NCBI RefSeq assembly: GCF_001507665.1
Contig: NZ_CP013910.1
Location: forward strand, 1,115,501 to 1,179,500
Source of the DNA: Deinococcus actinosclerus
Lineage (GTDB): Bacteria > Deinococcota > Deinococci > Deinococcales > Deinococcaceae
Direction of reading: 5' to 3'
DNA: 64,000 nt
Shown one piece after another: positions 43,786 through 56,005 of this stretch. Position 1 is the stretch's first letter, and every line of letters starts with the position of its first letter. The notes under the pieces are model-generated. The model saw nothing but the letters and a program-made list of their open reading frames with translations, had not been told where the DNA came from and made no database searches. Position numbers and translations under genes: made by a program.

Positions 43786-44747
43786 TTACGGCAAGGTCAG
43801 CACGCGCACGTTCCCGTCGCGCGCACTCAGGTAGTTCAGCAGGCGGCCATCCGGGCTGACCGACCAGTCCGCCAGTCTCACCTGATCGCCCAGATCGCCC
43901 AGGGTCTTCCAGGCGTTCGCGGTCACGTCGTACTGCCGCAGCGTGTGCGGGCCCCCCGACGTGCTCAGCGGGATCAGCAGCAGGCGCGTGGCGTCCCGCC
44001 AGCGGTAAGAGCCGAACACGCTCAGTTCGCGTGGGCTGCCGCTGGCGGTCCCCTGCACCCACAGGCCGTTGCGGGCGGCACTGTCGAAAGCCACGGTATA
44101 AGCGACCTGCCGCCCGTCTGCACTGAGCGTCACCGAGCGGAAGCCCAGCGCGGTCCTGAGGGTGCGGCGCGCCCCTGTCCGGGTGTTCAGGGTGAACAGG
44201 TCGCGGTCGCGCGCGGCGGCAGTGGCCTTGCCGCTCAGGAGCAGGGTGGTGTCGTCCAGCCAGCCGTGAATGCTGCCGCCGGGTAAGGTCGCCACCAGCC
44301 GGGGTGCGCCGAATACGTCCGCGACGAACACCCGCGTGACCCGGCGGTCGTAGTTGCCGCTCGTGTCGCTGCGGGCGTAGGCCAGCCGCGTCTCGGCGCG
44401 GGTCCACACGACGTCCGCGCCGTAGGTGGGCAGCGTGAACCGCCGCCCGTCCGCGAGGCGTTCCAGGGTGGTCGCCTCGCCCGCGCCGGGCCGCACCGCC
44501 CACCGCAGGGCTGGGGAGAAGAACGCCACGCTGGAGAAGCGCCGCGTCACCGCCCCGCCGGTCGCCGCCACCTGATAGATACCGGTCGAGCCGCGCGCCG
44601 GGGGACCATCCAGAAACAGTAGAGATCGCGAGTCCGGCGTCCACACCACGCCGGGGCAGCACTCGCCCCCCAGGACCACGCGGGACGGCAGCGTGGCGGC
44701 CTCCACCGCACCGGACAGCAGGGCCGCGAGGGCCAGCGCGGCGCGCC

Positions 44748-44751
<4 letters not shown>
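43786..44751 (-). CDS. secreted TolB-like beta-propeller protein
   Basis: The 321-residue protein has a signal peptide (ALALAALLSGAVEAA). It then has repeated beta-propeller strands of the TolB/WD40-like kind: VVWTPDSRSLLFLDG, VVWTRAETRLAYARSDTS, VTLSADGRQVAYTVAFDS, ADWSVSPDGRLLNYLSARDG. A Cys pair follows the signal peptide (GGECCPG). Propellers of this type act as binding platforms; no catalytic residues are evident. The GTG start overlaps the stop of the M23 peptidase gene by four bases, so the two exported proteins are translated together. Confidence 0.7.
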
Positions 44752-45464
<713 letters not shown>

Positions 45465-45531
45465 ACCCGATGCTGCCCGCCGCACCCGCGCATCAGGGTA
45501 GGCGCGCCCACCTTCTGCCCTGCCCGTTCCT

Positions 45532-46710
45532 TCAGGCTTTGCGCAGCAGGATGCTCTTGAGGTACAGGCTCTCGGGGACGCTCAGGAGGTGCGGGTGATC
45601 GGCGGGCTGATAGGTCACGTCGAGGACCTCGGCGTCGGTGTTCGCCTCGGCGGCGGCCACGCGGGCGGCGTCAAGGAGGTCGTCCACGCGGATGTAGTGC
45701 GCGCAGGTGCTGATCAGCAGGTGCCCGCCGCCCTCCAGCATCCGCAGGGCGCGGGCGGCGCCGTCGGTGAAGATGCGTTTGGTGCGGGGCACGTCGTCGC
45801 GCCGTTTGGCGAGGGTGGGCGGGTCGAGGACGATCGCGCCGAAGGTGCGCTTCTCCTTGACCAGCGCGTCGAGCTGTTCGATGGCGTCGCCCCAGCGCAC
45901 GCCGACCTGCACGCCGTTGCCGCGCGCCGCACCCTCCAGCGCGCCCAGCGCGACGCTGTCCTTGTCGATAGCCACCGCTTTTGCGCCCGCCTTCGCGGCG
46001 TGCAGGCTGAAGCCTCCGGTGTACGAGTACACGTCGAGGAAGCCCGCGCCGGGCTGCACGAACGTGCGCATCAGGCGGCGGTTGTCGCGCTGATCGAGGA
46101 AGAACCCGGTCTTCTGCGCGTCCATCGGATTGAAGTGCAGCTTCAGGTCGTCCTCGAAGAACTCCACGCGCTCCGGCACGTCGCCCCAGAGGGTGCCGGT
46201 CACGAGGTCCAGGCCCTCCTTGCGGCGCTCGCCGGTATCGCTGCGCTCGTAGGCACTGGTGGCGCCGGTCTCCTCGCGCAGGGCCCTGACGATCAGGTCG
46301 CGGTGCCGCTCGACACCCGCGTTGCGCAGCTGCACGCCCAGCGTCCCGGCGAACTGGTCGGCGATCACGCCGGGCAACCCGTCCGCCTCGGCGTGCAGGA
46401 CGCGCATGGCGTCGGTGTTCACGATGCGTCCGGCGCGGCGGGCCAGGGCGGCCTTCACGCGGGCGCGGTAGAACTTCAGGTCGATGTCCTCGTCATTCCA
46501 GGTCAGCAGGCGCAGGGGGGTCCCTCCCTGCGGGTTGAAGTAGCCGCGCGCGATCACCTTGCTGGAGTCCGGGCCCTTGACGTTCACGACCTCGCCGGGC
46601 TGGATACCGTCGTCGGCGCGGGCGATATCGCCGCTGTGGCCGAAGGGATAGCGGCCCGCGATGCGGCGCACCGCCTGGGGTTGCAGGGTCACGGTGGGAG
46701 ACTTCTTCAT
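45532..46710 (-). CDS. class I SAM-dependent rRNA methyltransferase, RlmI family with PUA domain
   Basis: The 392-residue protein has an N-terminal PUA domain (residues 1-75: VTLQPQAVRRIAGRYPFGHSGDIARADDGIQPGEVVNVKGPDSSKVIARGYFNPQG), a central ferredoxin-like region, and a Rossmann domain. In the latter, DQRDNRRLMRTF, FLDVYSYTGGFSLHAAKAGA, VAIDKDS and IVLDPPTLAKRRDD mark the SAM and substrate sites. This layout is that of RlmI, which makes m5C in 23S rRNA. It is about 60 residues longer than the gene at 1759, which lacks the PUA domain. Exact target nucleotide is inferred from the family. Confidence 0.88.
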   Translation of the reverse strand: MKKSPTVTLQPQAVRRIAGRYPFGHSGDIARADDGIQPGEVVNVKGPDSSKVIARGYFNPQGGTPLRLLTWNDEDIDLKFYRARVKAALARRAGRIVNTDAMRVLHAEADGLPGVIADQFAGTLGVQLRNAGVERHRDLIVRALREETGATSAYERSDTGERRKEGLDLVTGTLWGDVPERVEFFEDDLKLHFNPMDAQKTGFFLDQRDNRRLMRTFVQPGAGFLDVYSYTGGFSLHAAKAGAKAVAIDKDSVALGALEGAARGNGVQVGVRWGDAIEQLDALVKEKRTFGAIVLDPPTLAKRRDDVPRTKRIFTDGAARALRMLEGGGHLLISTCAHYIRVDDLLDAARVAAAEANTDAEVLDVTYQPADHPHLLSVPESLYLKSILLRKA

Positions 46711-46806
46711 CAGGGCAGGGTACCAGAGGCCCGCCAGCGCATGACCGCCGCCCGGCCCGTTCCCTCACCCCCCGGCGTGGCCGCGCGGGCCATACTGCCC
46801 GGCGTG

Positions 46807-47358
46807 ATGCCCCGCGCTGCCCGTCCGCTGCTCGCCCTGCTGTCCTGCACCCTGATCGCCGGGTGCGGCCTGATTCCCACGCCCAGCGTGGACGTGAAGG
46901 ATGCCCGCCTCGACCTGCCGTCCAGCGGCGCGCTGAGCGGGAAGGTCGTGTACCTGCAACGGGACAGTCTGGCGGGCAGCAGCGTCCCGGCGGCGCTGCA
47001 GCAGATCACGGTGCGCGGGGTCGCCACGTACCGTACGGGCGGACTGGGCACGCTGCGCGCGGTGGACATGTACGTGCGGACCGACCTGACGACGCTGCCC
47101 GCGACCTGCACGAGGTACGCGGCGACGCCCACCGCGCCGGGCATGGTGGTGTGCGAGGCGGCAGGCGAGTCGGTGCAGGCGATCGGGCAGCTGACCCTGA
47201 CCGCCGGGCAGGGCGCGCCGTTCACGCTGGGCGGCCCGGCGCTGGACGCGGCCGCGAAGGCCGGGCACGGGTTCTTCGGGATGCGCTTCGGTGACGGGCA
47301 GAGTGTCTTCGGCGACACGCTGGACCTGACCGGGATGAAGGCCAGCGCGCGCCTGTAA
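46807..47358 (+). CDS. lipoprotein of unknown function
   Basis: The 183-residue protein has a lipoprotein signal (LLALLSCTLIAGCGL) with the lipobox Ile-Ala-Gly-Cys, so it is lipid-anchored. The mature part is beta-rich (VVYLQRDSL, ITVRGVATYRT, LRAVDMYVRTDL) with no recognised family. CATACT ten bases upstream predicts a leaderless transcript; the start may be GTG 46804 or ATG 46807. The gene is divergent from the RlmI-type gene, with under 100 bases between them. Confidence 0.65.
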   Translation: MPRAARPLLALLSCTLIAGCGLIPTPSVDVKDARLDLPSSGALSGKVVYLQRDSLAGSSVPAALQQITVRGVATYRTGGLGTLRAVDMYVRTDLTTLPATCTRYAATPTAPGMVVCEAAGESVQAIGQLTLTAGQGAPFTLGGPALDAAAKAGHGFFGMRFGDGQSVFGDTLDLTGMKASARL

Positions 47359-47448
47359 CGCGCCGCAGGGGTGGGCGGCCCCCGCTTCATGAAGGGGGAT
47401 GGTGACCGGCACCCCGAACCTTGCCCGTCCTTTGCCGTAGCTTCAGGC

Positions 47449-48735
47449 GTGCCTCACAATGTCCGCGTTCGCCTGCTGGGCCTGGGCGTGGCCCTGCTCC
47501 TCTCCCCGGCCGCGCACGGCAGTCCCGCCACCGACCTGTTCGACGCGGCGACCCGGCAGGTGCAGCGCAACTACTTCGGCTGGGCGACCGGCGACCTGAA
47601 CGGCCTGACCCGCCAGTATGCCGATGCCCTGACGCAGCGCTGTGCGCCGCAGGGCGACAGCTGCTCCTTCGACACCGGCCGCGCGGTGCTGGGTGACCTG
47701 TTCAAGGCCTTCGGGGACGCCCACACGAACGTCCGTGACGCCGAGGGCGCCGAGCGCCTGCGCGAGCAGCAGCTGAACCTGGCGGTGCCCCGCACCGGGG
47801 CCCGGGTCGTGCGGGTCGAGGGCGGCCTGCTCGTCGCCGGGGTGACGCCCGGTAGTCCGGCCGAGGGGGCGGGCCTGCGCGAATTCGACCTGATCACCAC
47901 CGTGCAGGGCGAGGCGGCCGGAAAACGCGGCGGTGAGGACGCCCCGGTCGGGCCGAAGGAATTCGTGCGGCTGGAACGCGCCGCGCAGCCCATCCAGGTG
48001 ACGGTGCGCCGCGCGGGCAGTCCGGAGCTGGCCCTCACGCTGGGCAGCGCCGAGTTGCAGGCCCGGGACGAACCCACGCTGTCCTGGGTGGGCCCGCAGA
48101 ACCGCACGGCGCTGATCCGCTACCCGACGTTCCTCCCGGCCGACGCGGCGGCGCTGTTCGTCAAGCGGGTGCAGGAGGCCCGCGCGGGCGGCGCGCAGGC
48201 GCTGGTCGTGGACCTGCGCTTCAACGGCGGCGGAAGCCTCGCGCAGTGCGTGGCGGCGGCCAGTGTGTTCACGCCCGTCGAGTACCGCATGCAGTCGCGC
48301 GGGGGCGGCAGCGTGTACCGGGGCGCGGACGGTCAGCTGGTCCTCATGAACACCCCGCGCCGCCCGCCGGGGCCGCCGCCCCCGCCGCTGTGGGCCGGGC
48401 CGACGGCGCTGCTGGTCGGGCCGAACACCGCGTCCTGCGCGGAGGTCTTCACGTTCTACGCGCAGCGCGCCGGGGCACTCGCGGTGGGCGAGGCGACCAA
48501 GGGCGTGCAGAACAGCGGGGTGAACTTCATGCCCCTCCCGGACGGGGGGGTGGTGTCGGTCACGATCCTGCGGGCCTTCGGGCCGGACGGCGCGCCGCTG
48601 CCCGAACGGATCACCCCTGACGTCACGGCCCCCACCGACCTCGACCTGCTGACGACGGCGGGCCGCGACAGCACCCTGGAGGCGGCGCTGCTGCGTCTGC
48701 GGGACGCGCAGGGGCTGCACCCGGCCGAGCGGTAG
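47449..48735 (+). CDS. S41 family peptidase (C-terminal processing protease-like)
   Basis: The 428-residue protein has a signal peptide ([16 protein letters not shown]), a helical N-terminal region, and a PDZ-like segment ([36 protein letters not shown]). The tail-specific protease core follows: [24 protein letters not shown], the catalytic Ser in [16 protein letters not shown], and the Lys in [12 protein letters not shown]. The GTG start at 47449 follows a TAGCTT box by five bases. It follows the lipoprotein gene in the same direction with a gap of 90 bases. Confidence 0.85.
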   Translation: MPHNVRVRLLGLGVALLLSPAAHGSPATDLFDAATRQVQRNYFGWATGDLNGLTRQYADALTQRCAPQGDSCSFDTGRAVLGDLFKAFGDAHTNVRDAEGAERLREQQLNLAVPRTGARVVRVEGGLLVAGVTPGSPAEGAGLREFDLITTVQGEAAGKRGGEDAPVGPKEFVRLERAAQPIQVTVRRAGSPELALTLGSAELQARDEPTLSWVGPQNRTALIRYPTFLPADAAALFVKRVQEARAGGAQALVVDLRFNGGGSLAQCVAAASVFTPVEYRMQSRGGGSVYRGADGQLVLMNTPRRPPGPPPPPLWAGPTALLVGPNTASCAEVFTFYAQRAGALAVGEATKGVQNSGVNFMPLPDGGVVSVTILRAFGPDGAPLPERITPDVTAPTDLDLLTTAGRDSTLEAALLRLRDAQGLHPAER

Positions 48736-48804
48736 GTCAGTGCAGCATGAGGGCGGGACCGCGCCTGGACGCTGCCCCGGCGCGGCCCCTGGCGGGCGGG
48801 TGCC

Positions 48805-49062
48805 TCAGCGGCTCCAGCGTTTCATCAGGGTCACGAGGCGCTGCGGGGTGACGTTGCGGTACTCTACGTCGCCCATCCGCACGAGCGGCGCGTCCTCCGG
48901 GGCGACGGCAGGGCCGCACTGCGAGAGGCTCAGTTCCACGTTGCCGTCGGCCGTGACCATGCCGGGACTGATACGCAGGGCGGCCCAGACGGCGTCGAGC
49001 AGGTCTTCGCGTTGGTCGATACTCAGGTGTTCGGTGCAGATTTCCAGGCGGGTGACGGGCAC
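48805..49062 (-). CDS. thioredoxin-like (2Fe-2S) ferredoxin-fold protein with lost cluster ligands
   Basis: The 85-residue protein follows the fold of small thioredoxin-like [2Fe-2S] ferredoxins: RLEICTEHLSIDQREDLLDAVWAAL at the start, VELSLSQCGPAVAPEDAPLVRMGDVEYRNVTPQRLVTLMKRWS at the end. Of the four Cys ligands expected, only two (in EICTE and LSQCGP) remain, so a normal cluster is unlikely. The start is a GTG at 49062. It may serve as a scaffold or sensor; this is inference from the residues alone. It stands alone between an S41 protease gene and a LysR gene. Confidence 0.6.
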   Translation of the reverse strand: MPVTRLEICTEHLSIDQREDLLDAVWAALRISPGMVTADGNVELSLSQCGPAVAPEDAPLVRMGDVEYRNVTPQRLVTLMKRWSR

Positions 49063-49158
49063 AGCGGGGGGCCTCCTTCAGGCCGGGTCACTCTAGAGCA
49101 TTTCCGCGCTGCCCGGAGAGGCCCCGCCGGCCCAGCGGCGCTCCGCAGCGCACCCCTG

Positions 49159-50061
49159 TCATTCGGCTGTTCCGGGGGAGGCGGGCGGCGCGGCCAGGGC
49201 CAGGAAGTTCCGGACGATCACCGACCGCTCCAGCCGCTGCGACGCCAGGGACAGCGTCACGTGCGGCCCCCCGCCCAGCAGGTCGCGGTACACGCAGCCA
49301 CGCAGGTGCAGGTGCCGCATCGCGGCAGGCACCAGCGACACCCCCAGGCCCGCCGCGACCAGACTGACCACCGACATCATCTGCGGGGCGGTCTGCCCGG
49401 GCCGCGCCTCGAAGCCCGCCGCGCGGCAGGCCGCCAGCACCGCGTCGTGCAGCGCCGGGCCCACCGCGCGCGGCGTGAGGATGAACGGATCGTTCCGCAA
49501 CGCCGCCAACGCAATGGGGTCGGCGGTCGCCGCCGGGTGATCCTCGGGCAGCACCGCGACCAGCTCACTCCAGGCCACCTCGGTCACGCGGAACTCCTGC
49601 GCGTAGTCCGGGGTGGCCCGCACGAACGCCGCGTCCAGCACGTGCGCGCGCAGGTCCGCCACCAGCGCCTCGGTGTTCTTCTCCGTCAGGGTCAGGCTCA
49701 CCTGCGGGTACGCGCGCCGGAACGCGCGGATCACGTCCTGCACCGCCGGATCGATCCCCGCCGCGCCCGTGAAACCCACGCGCAGCGCGCCCGTCTCGCC
49801 CCGCGCGGCCCGCCCGGTCTCGACGGCGGCGCGGTCGAGCTGCGCGGGAATGTCCGCCACCGCGGCCCGGAAGGCGTGGCCCGCCTCGGTCAGCTCCACG
49901 CCGCGCGGCGTCCGGTGAAACAGGGTCGCGCCCAGGTCGCGTTCCAGCGCGCGGATCTGTGCGCTCAGGGGGGGCTGCGCCATGCCCAGCCGAGCGGCGG
50001 CCCGCGTGACGTTCCCCTCCTCCGCGACGGTCAGGAAGTAGCGCAGCTGCCGCAGTTCCAT
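49159..50061 (-). CDS. LysR family transcriptional regulator
   Basis: The 300-residue protein has the standard LysR winged helix at the N-terminus (LRQLRYFLTVAEEGNVTRAAARLGMAQPPLSAQIRALERDLGATLFHR). An effector-binding domain with two alpha/beta lobes follows (LRVGFTGAAGIDPAVQDVIRAFRRAYPQVSLTL, ELVAVLPEDHP). It is divergent from an MFS transporter gene and shares about 70 bases of regulatory DNA with it, the usual arrangement for control of the neighbour. The effector is not predictable from sequence. Confidence 0.93.
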   Translation of the reverse strand: MELRQLRYFLTVAEEGNVTRAAARLGMAQPPLSAQIRALERDLGATLFHRTPRGVELTEAGHAFRAAVADIPAQLDRAAVETGRAARGETGALRVGFTGAAGIDPAVQDVIRAFRRAYPQVSLTLTEKNTEALVADLRAHVLDAAFVRATPDYAQEFRVTEVAWSELVAVLPEDHPAATADPIALAALRNDPFILTPRAVGPALHDAVLAACRAAGFEARPGQTAPQMMSVVSLVAAGLGVSLVPAAMRHLHLRGCVYRDLLGGGPHVTLSLASQRLERSVIVRNFLALAAPPASPGTAE

Positions 50062-50132
50062 ACGCGCAGCATATGGCGACGCCCCGCCGCGCGTATTAGA
50101 AGTCTGACGGGAAGCGGCCTACAGTCGGTGGC

Positions 50133-51353
50133 ATGACCGTCCTGAGCCCCGCCCACCCAGCCCCGACCCCGACGGGCGCGCAGGTGCGGCGCGGCACACC
50201 CGAGTACCGCCGGATCGGCGCGGCGCTGTTCCTCACGGGGTTCAGCGCCTTCTCACTGATCTACTGCGCGCAGCCGCTGCTGACCGCCTTCACCCGCGAT
50301 TTCCACGTGACACCCGCCCAGAGCGCCCTGAGCCTGTCCCTGACGACCGGGTGCCTCGCCGTGTCCATCCTGATCATGAGCGCCGTCGCGGACTCCTTCA
50401 GCCGCCGCCGCGTCATGCTGACCTCGCTGCTGGCCGCCGCGCTGCTGAACGGCCTAGCGGCACTCGCCCCCACCTGGAACCTGCTGCTGCTGTGCCGCGC
50501 GCTGGAGGGCCTCGCGCTGGGCGGCGTGCCCGCCGTCGCCATGGCCTACGTCGCCGAGGAGATCCACCCCCGGGACCTCGGCGTGGCCATGGGGCAGTAC
50601 GTGGGCGGCACCGCGTTCGGCGGGATGATGGGCCGCGTCTGCATCGGCCTGCTGGCGGGCGTCACCTCCTGGCACGCGGCGCTGCTCGTCATGGGTGGGC
50701 TGGGCCTGCTCAGCGCCGCCGGATTCGCCCTGCTGCTTCCCGCCTCGCGGGGCTTCCAGCCGCGCCCCGCCGCGCCCGCCCGCGAGCACCTGCGCCGCTG
50801 GGCCGCGCACCTGCGCACCCCGGGCCTGGGCGCGCTGTTCACGCTGGGATTCCTGAACCTGGGCGTCATGGTCGCCGCGTTCAACTACCTCGGCTTCCGC
50901 CTGCACGCCCCGCCCTACGCCCTGAGTGCCGCCGCGATCAGCCTGATCTTCCTGACGTACCTGCTCGGCTCCGCCGCGTCGAGCTGGGGTGGCCGCATGG
51001 CCGACCGTCAGGGCCGCCTCCCCCTGCTGCGGGCCGGCCTGCTGCTCAGCGGCGCGGGCCTCGCCCTGACCCTCCTGAGTCCCCTGCCCGTGATCATCCT
51101 GGGTGTCACGCTGATCACCGTGGGCTTCTTCGTCACGCACTCGGTCGCCAGCAGCAGCGTCGGTCACCTCGCCCGGCGCGACAAGGGCCACGCCAGCGCC
51201 CTGTACCTGCTCGCCTACTACGCCGGAAGCAGCGTCGTGGGTGTCCTCGGCGGACTCGCCTGGGCCGCCGGAGGCTGGCCGCTCCTCGTCGCCCTGTGCG
51301 CGGCCCTGCTCGGCCTGGGGCTGACCATCACCCGGCAGATCCCTCGGCGCTGA
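50133..51353 (+). CDS. MFS transporter (YnfM-like)
   Basis: The 406-residue protein has twelve hydrophobic segments. The MFS loop 2-3 motif appears as SAVADSFSRRRVMLTSLLAAALLNGLAALAP, and the second-half counterpart is GRMADRQGRLPLLRAGLLLSG. The family is the YnfM/YdhP group of multidrug or small-molecule exporters. TACAGT seven bases before the ATG predicts a leaderless start. Regulation by the divergent LysR protein is likely. It is followed by a 12-bp terminator stem. Confidence 0.9.
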   Translation: MTVLSPAHPAPTPTGAQVRRGTPEYRRIGAALFLTGFSAFSLIYCAQPLLTAFTRDFHVTPAQSALSLSLTTGCLAVSILIMSAVADSFSRRRVMLTSLLAAALLNGLAALAPTWNLLLLCRALEGLALGGVPAVAMAYVAEEIHPRDLGVAMGQYVGGTAFGGMMGRVCIGLLAGVTSWHAALLVMGGLGLLSAAGFALLLPASRGFQPRPAAPAREHLRRWAAHLRTPGLGALFTLGFLNLGVMVAAFNYLGFRLHAPPYALSAAAISLIFLTYLLGSAASSWGGRMADRQGRLPLLRAGLLLSGAGLALTLLSPLPVIILGVTLITVGFFVTHSVASSSVGHLARRDKGHASALYLLAYYAGSSVVGVLGGLAWAAGGWPLLVALCAALLGLGLTITRQIPRR

Positions 51354-51369
51354 CCGTCACGACAGGGAA

Positions 51370-51400
51370 GAGGGGCCGGGTCACGCAGACCCGGCCCCTC
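51370..51400. terminator. bidirectional terminator between the MFS gene and clpB
   Basis: GAGGGGCCGGGT pairs perfectly with ACCCGGCCCCTC around a seven-base loop, between converging genes. Confidence 0.85.
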
Positions 51401-51413
51401 CAGAGTGGTGTGT

Positions 51414-53972
<2,559 letters not shown>

Positions 53973-54019
53973 GTGGGGCCTCCGTGGGGTGGGGGAATGG
54001 GGTGCTCAACGTTGCCCCC

Positions 54020-54048
54020 ATTCTGAAACTTGAGTGCAGTCATGTCAA
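54020..54048 (-). promoter_or_regulatory. clpB promoter
   Basis: On the minus strand TTGACA (54048-54043) and CAGAAT (54025-54020) are separated by 17 bases. The spacer coincides with the HAIR-like operator. Confidence 0.75.
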
Positions 54049-54049
54049 G
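54029..54049. promoter_or_regulatory. HAIR-like HspR operator at clpB
   Basis: CTTGAGT, seven bases, TGTCAAG closely follows the HAIR consensus CTTGAGT-N7-ACTCAAG, with two mismatches in the right arm. It covers the spacer and -35 of the clpB promoter. HspR repression of clpB is established in actinobacteria and Deinococcus encodes HspR homologues. Confidence 0.65.
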
Positions 54050-54159
54050 TTTATTGCGGCTTAAGAATGGTGCCGCAATTCCCGTCCCGCACGCAACGCC
54101 CCTGCAACGCCCCCCGGCGCACACTCTCCCTACGACACCACCCCACAGGAGGCCCACCC

Positions 54160-54831
54160 ATGACCCGCACCCTCAGCACGCTGCTCCTCGCCACCCTCAG
54201 CCTCACCGCGGCCAGCATGGCCGCCGCGCAGAAGACCACCCTCACCATCGGCGGACAGCCCACCACCCTCGACACCGTCAAGGTCGGCGGGCGCACCTAC
54301 GTCGCCCTCAATCAGCTGCAGCAGGCCCTGACCGCTGCGGGCGGCAGCAACCAGCTCGGCGCGGCGGAAGGCTGCCTGAACGAATGGCTGTTCAACGGCA
54401 CCTGGAGACTGCGCGTCACCAGCGTGAAGTACGTCCCGGACGCCGGAAACGGCAACTACTACGGCTGGGTCGTCACCACCGAGTTCCGCAACGGCGGCAA
54501 GCAACTCCTGAACCTGTCCAGTACCGGCATCGAAAAGGGCGTCAGCCTCGCCCTGAAGGACGGCAGCACCAAGGACCTCGGTCTCGGCGGCATCGCCTCC
54601 GCGTTCAGGACCGGCACGGACCTGCCGCCCGGCGCGGGTCTGGTCATGGACCTGCCGTTCTCCTGGCAGGGCGGCGCGCCCACCAACGCCCAGTTGCAGG
54701 CCAACCCACCGGTCAAGCTGATCGTCCCGGTGGACGTCAGCGCCCTGCGCCGGGGCGGCAGCACCCTGTACAAGACGGTCAACTACAGCAAGGACCCCAG
54801 CTTCCGCGTGAACCTCACCTGCCGGAAGTGA
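54160..54831 (+). CDS. secreted protein with copper-amine-oxidase-stalk-like N-terminus
   Basis: The 223-residue protein has a signal peptide (TLSTLLLATLSLTAASMAAAQ). A segment KTTLTIGGQPTTLDTVKVGGRTYVALNQLQQALTAAGG follows, resembling the stalk domain found at the N-terminus of copper amine oxidases and many secreted proteins. A beta-rich part with an immunoglobulin-like pattern comes next (VTTEFRNGGKQLLNLSSTGIEKGVSLALKDG). No catalytic residues are seen. Two Cys (EGCLNE and the C-terminal LTCRK) may bridge. It has a good AGGAGG ribosome site and is divergent from clpB. Confidence 0.7.
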   Translation: MTRTLSTLLLATLSLTAASMAAAQKTTLTIGGQPTTLDTVKVGGRTYVALNQLQQALTAAGGSNQLGAAEGCLNEWLFNGTWRLRVTSVKYVPDAGNGNYYGWVVTTEFRNGGKQLLNLSSTGIEKGVSLALKDGSTKDLGLGGIASAFRTGTDLPPGAGLVMDLPFSWQGGAPTNAQLQANPPVKLIVPVDVSALRRGGSTLYKTVNYSKDPSFRVNLTCRK

Positions 54832-54847
54832 ACCCGGCCCACCGGGT
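54832..54847. terminator. short hairpin between the stalk-like gene and the AttH-like gene
   Basis: ACCCGG pairs with CCGGGT around a four-base loop directly after the plus-strand stop, between converging genes. Confidence 0.5.
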
Positions 54848-54872
54848 CGGAACCCGAACGCCCCGATGAGTC

Positions 54873-55847
54873 TCACGGCGCCCAGTACCCGCTGACGAGT
54901 TCCATCATCCCGGACCCCACGGCAGGGGCGGCGGCCCAGGTACCCGTCACCTCGATCGGTCCCTCCCGGTACGCGATGCGGGCGGCGCGGCTCAGGAGCT
55001 CCTGCTCGCGCCGCACCGCCCGCACGCCCAGGTCGAACTCGTCGGACACCAGCCGCCAGCCCAGCGTGTAGGGCCGCCCGGTGGGGCTGGTCCACCCCTC
55101 ACCCGGCTCGGCCCGCAGGCCCGGCATGGCCCGCACCCGCCCGTCCGGTTCCACCACGCTGCCGATGAGCTGCGCCACGCTCCCGTCCGGGCGGCGTACC
55201 CGGTACACCATCAGGTCCCGCCCATCATCCAGCTGCACGCTGAACCAGTCCCGCAGCGCCGACCGGCCCGGAAGCTGGTTCCCCCACTGGTGATCCAGCC
55301 ACGCCTGCCCCCGTACCGCGCGTCCGTTTACGGTCCCTGTCAGGTCCAGCCGCGTGATCCCCTGGTAGAACAGCACCCCGGTGTCCGCGTTGCCGCTGCA
55401 CCCCGGCGGGTGCAGCACCGGCCCCTTCACCGGGGTCAGCGCCAGATCCAGCGGCCCGGCCTTCAGGCTCAGCGGCGCGGTCGGCGCCGGCCCCGCCTGC
55501 GTCAGCGTCCACGCGCCCTGCCGGAGCCGCAGCGGGGGAGAGGTCGCCTCGCCCGTGCCGGCCGGCTGTTCCAGGAAGGTCAGCTCGCCGGTCCGCAGGT
55601 CCGTGACAGCTACGTGCGAGATCATCAGCGGCAGCGGCACGCGGGGGTCCCGCACCCGGAACTGCGCCCAGTGCAGCGCCAGCCCATCTGCGGGCAGGTA
55701 CGCGCTCACGTACGACCGCTCCATCGGGTTCGCGTGCTCCCCGAAATCGGTGGGGGAGGGCCGCTGCGTGGGGTTCACGACCGACTGCACCGGCGCGCAC
55801 CCGCTCAGGAGGAGGGCCGCCAGCACCGGAATGAGTTTCAGCCGCAT
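54873..55847 (-). CDS. lipoprotein with AttH/CrtC (carotenoid 1,2-hydratase-like) domain
   Basis: The 324-residue protein starts with a lipoprotein signal (IPVLAALLLSGCAPVQ; lipobox Leu-Ser-Gly-Cys). The rest has the double lipocalin-like fold of AttH/CrtC proteins: HWAQFRVRDPRVPLPLMISHVAVTDL, GITRLDLTGTVNGRAVRGQAWLDHQWGNQ, RDWFSVQLDDGRDLMVYRVRRPDGS. The hallmark W-x-DHQWG motif is intact. CrtC hydrates carotenoids, but AttH-like relatives have other roles, so the substrate is open. A TAGGCT box lies eight bases before the ATG. The gene is transcribed towards the stalk-like gene. Confidence 0.8.
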   Translation of the reverse strand: MRLKLIPVLAALLLSGCAPVQSVVNPTQRPSPTDFGEHANPMERSYVSAYLPADGLALHWAQFRVRDPRVPLPLMISHVAVTDLRTGELTFLEQPAGTGEATSPPLRLRQGAWTLTQAGPAPTAPLSLKAGPLDLALTPVKGPVLHPPGCSGNADTGVLFYQGITRLDLTGTVNGRAVRGQAWLDHQWGNQLPGRSALRDWFSVQLDDGRDLMVYRVRRPDGSVAQLIGSVVEPDGRVRAMPGLRAEPGEGWTSPTGRPYTLGWRLVSDEFDLGVRAVRREQELLSRAARIAYREGPIEVTGTWAAAPAVGSGMMELVSGYWAP

Positions 55848-55960
55848 CGACTTCCAGCCTAACCGACCCGCTGTTCACCTGCTGCCGCAGATGGCAGATG
55901 GCGGATGGGCTCGAACACCACTGCCTCCTTCGCACTCCCCACTGCCTCTCGAACAACGAA

Positions 55961-55988
55961 CCGACCCCCCAGTCTCCCGGAGGGTCGG
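55961..55988 (-). terminator. terminator of the liv operon
   Basis: CCGACCC pairs with GGGTCGG around a 14-base loop, 18 bases past the livF stop. Confidence 0.6.
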
Positions 55989-56005
55989 CCCGGTGGGGCG
56001 CGGCT

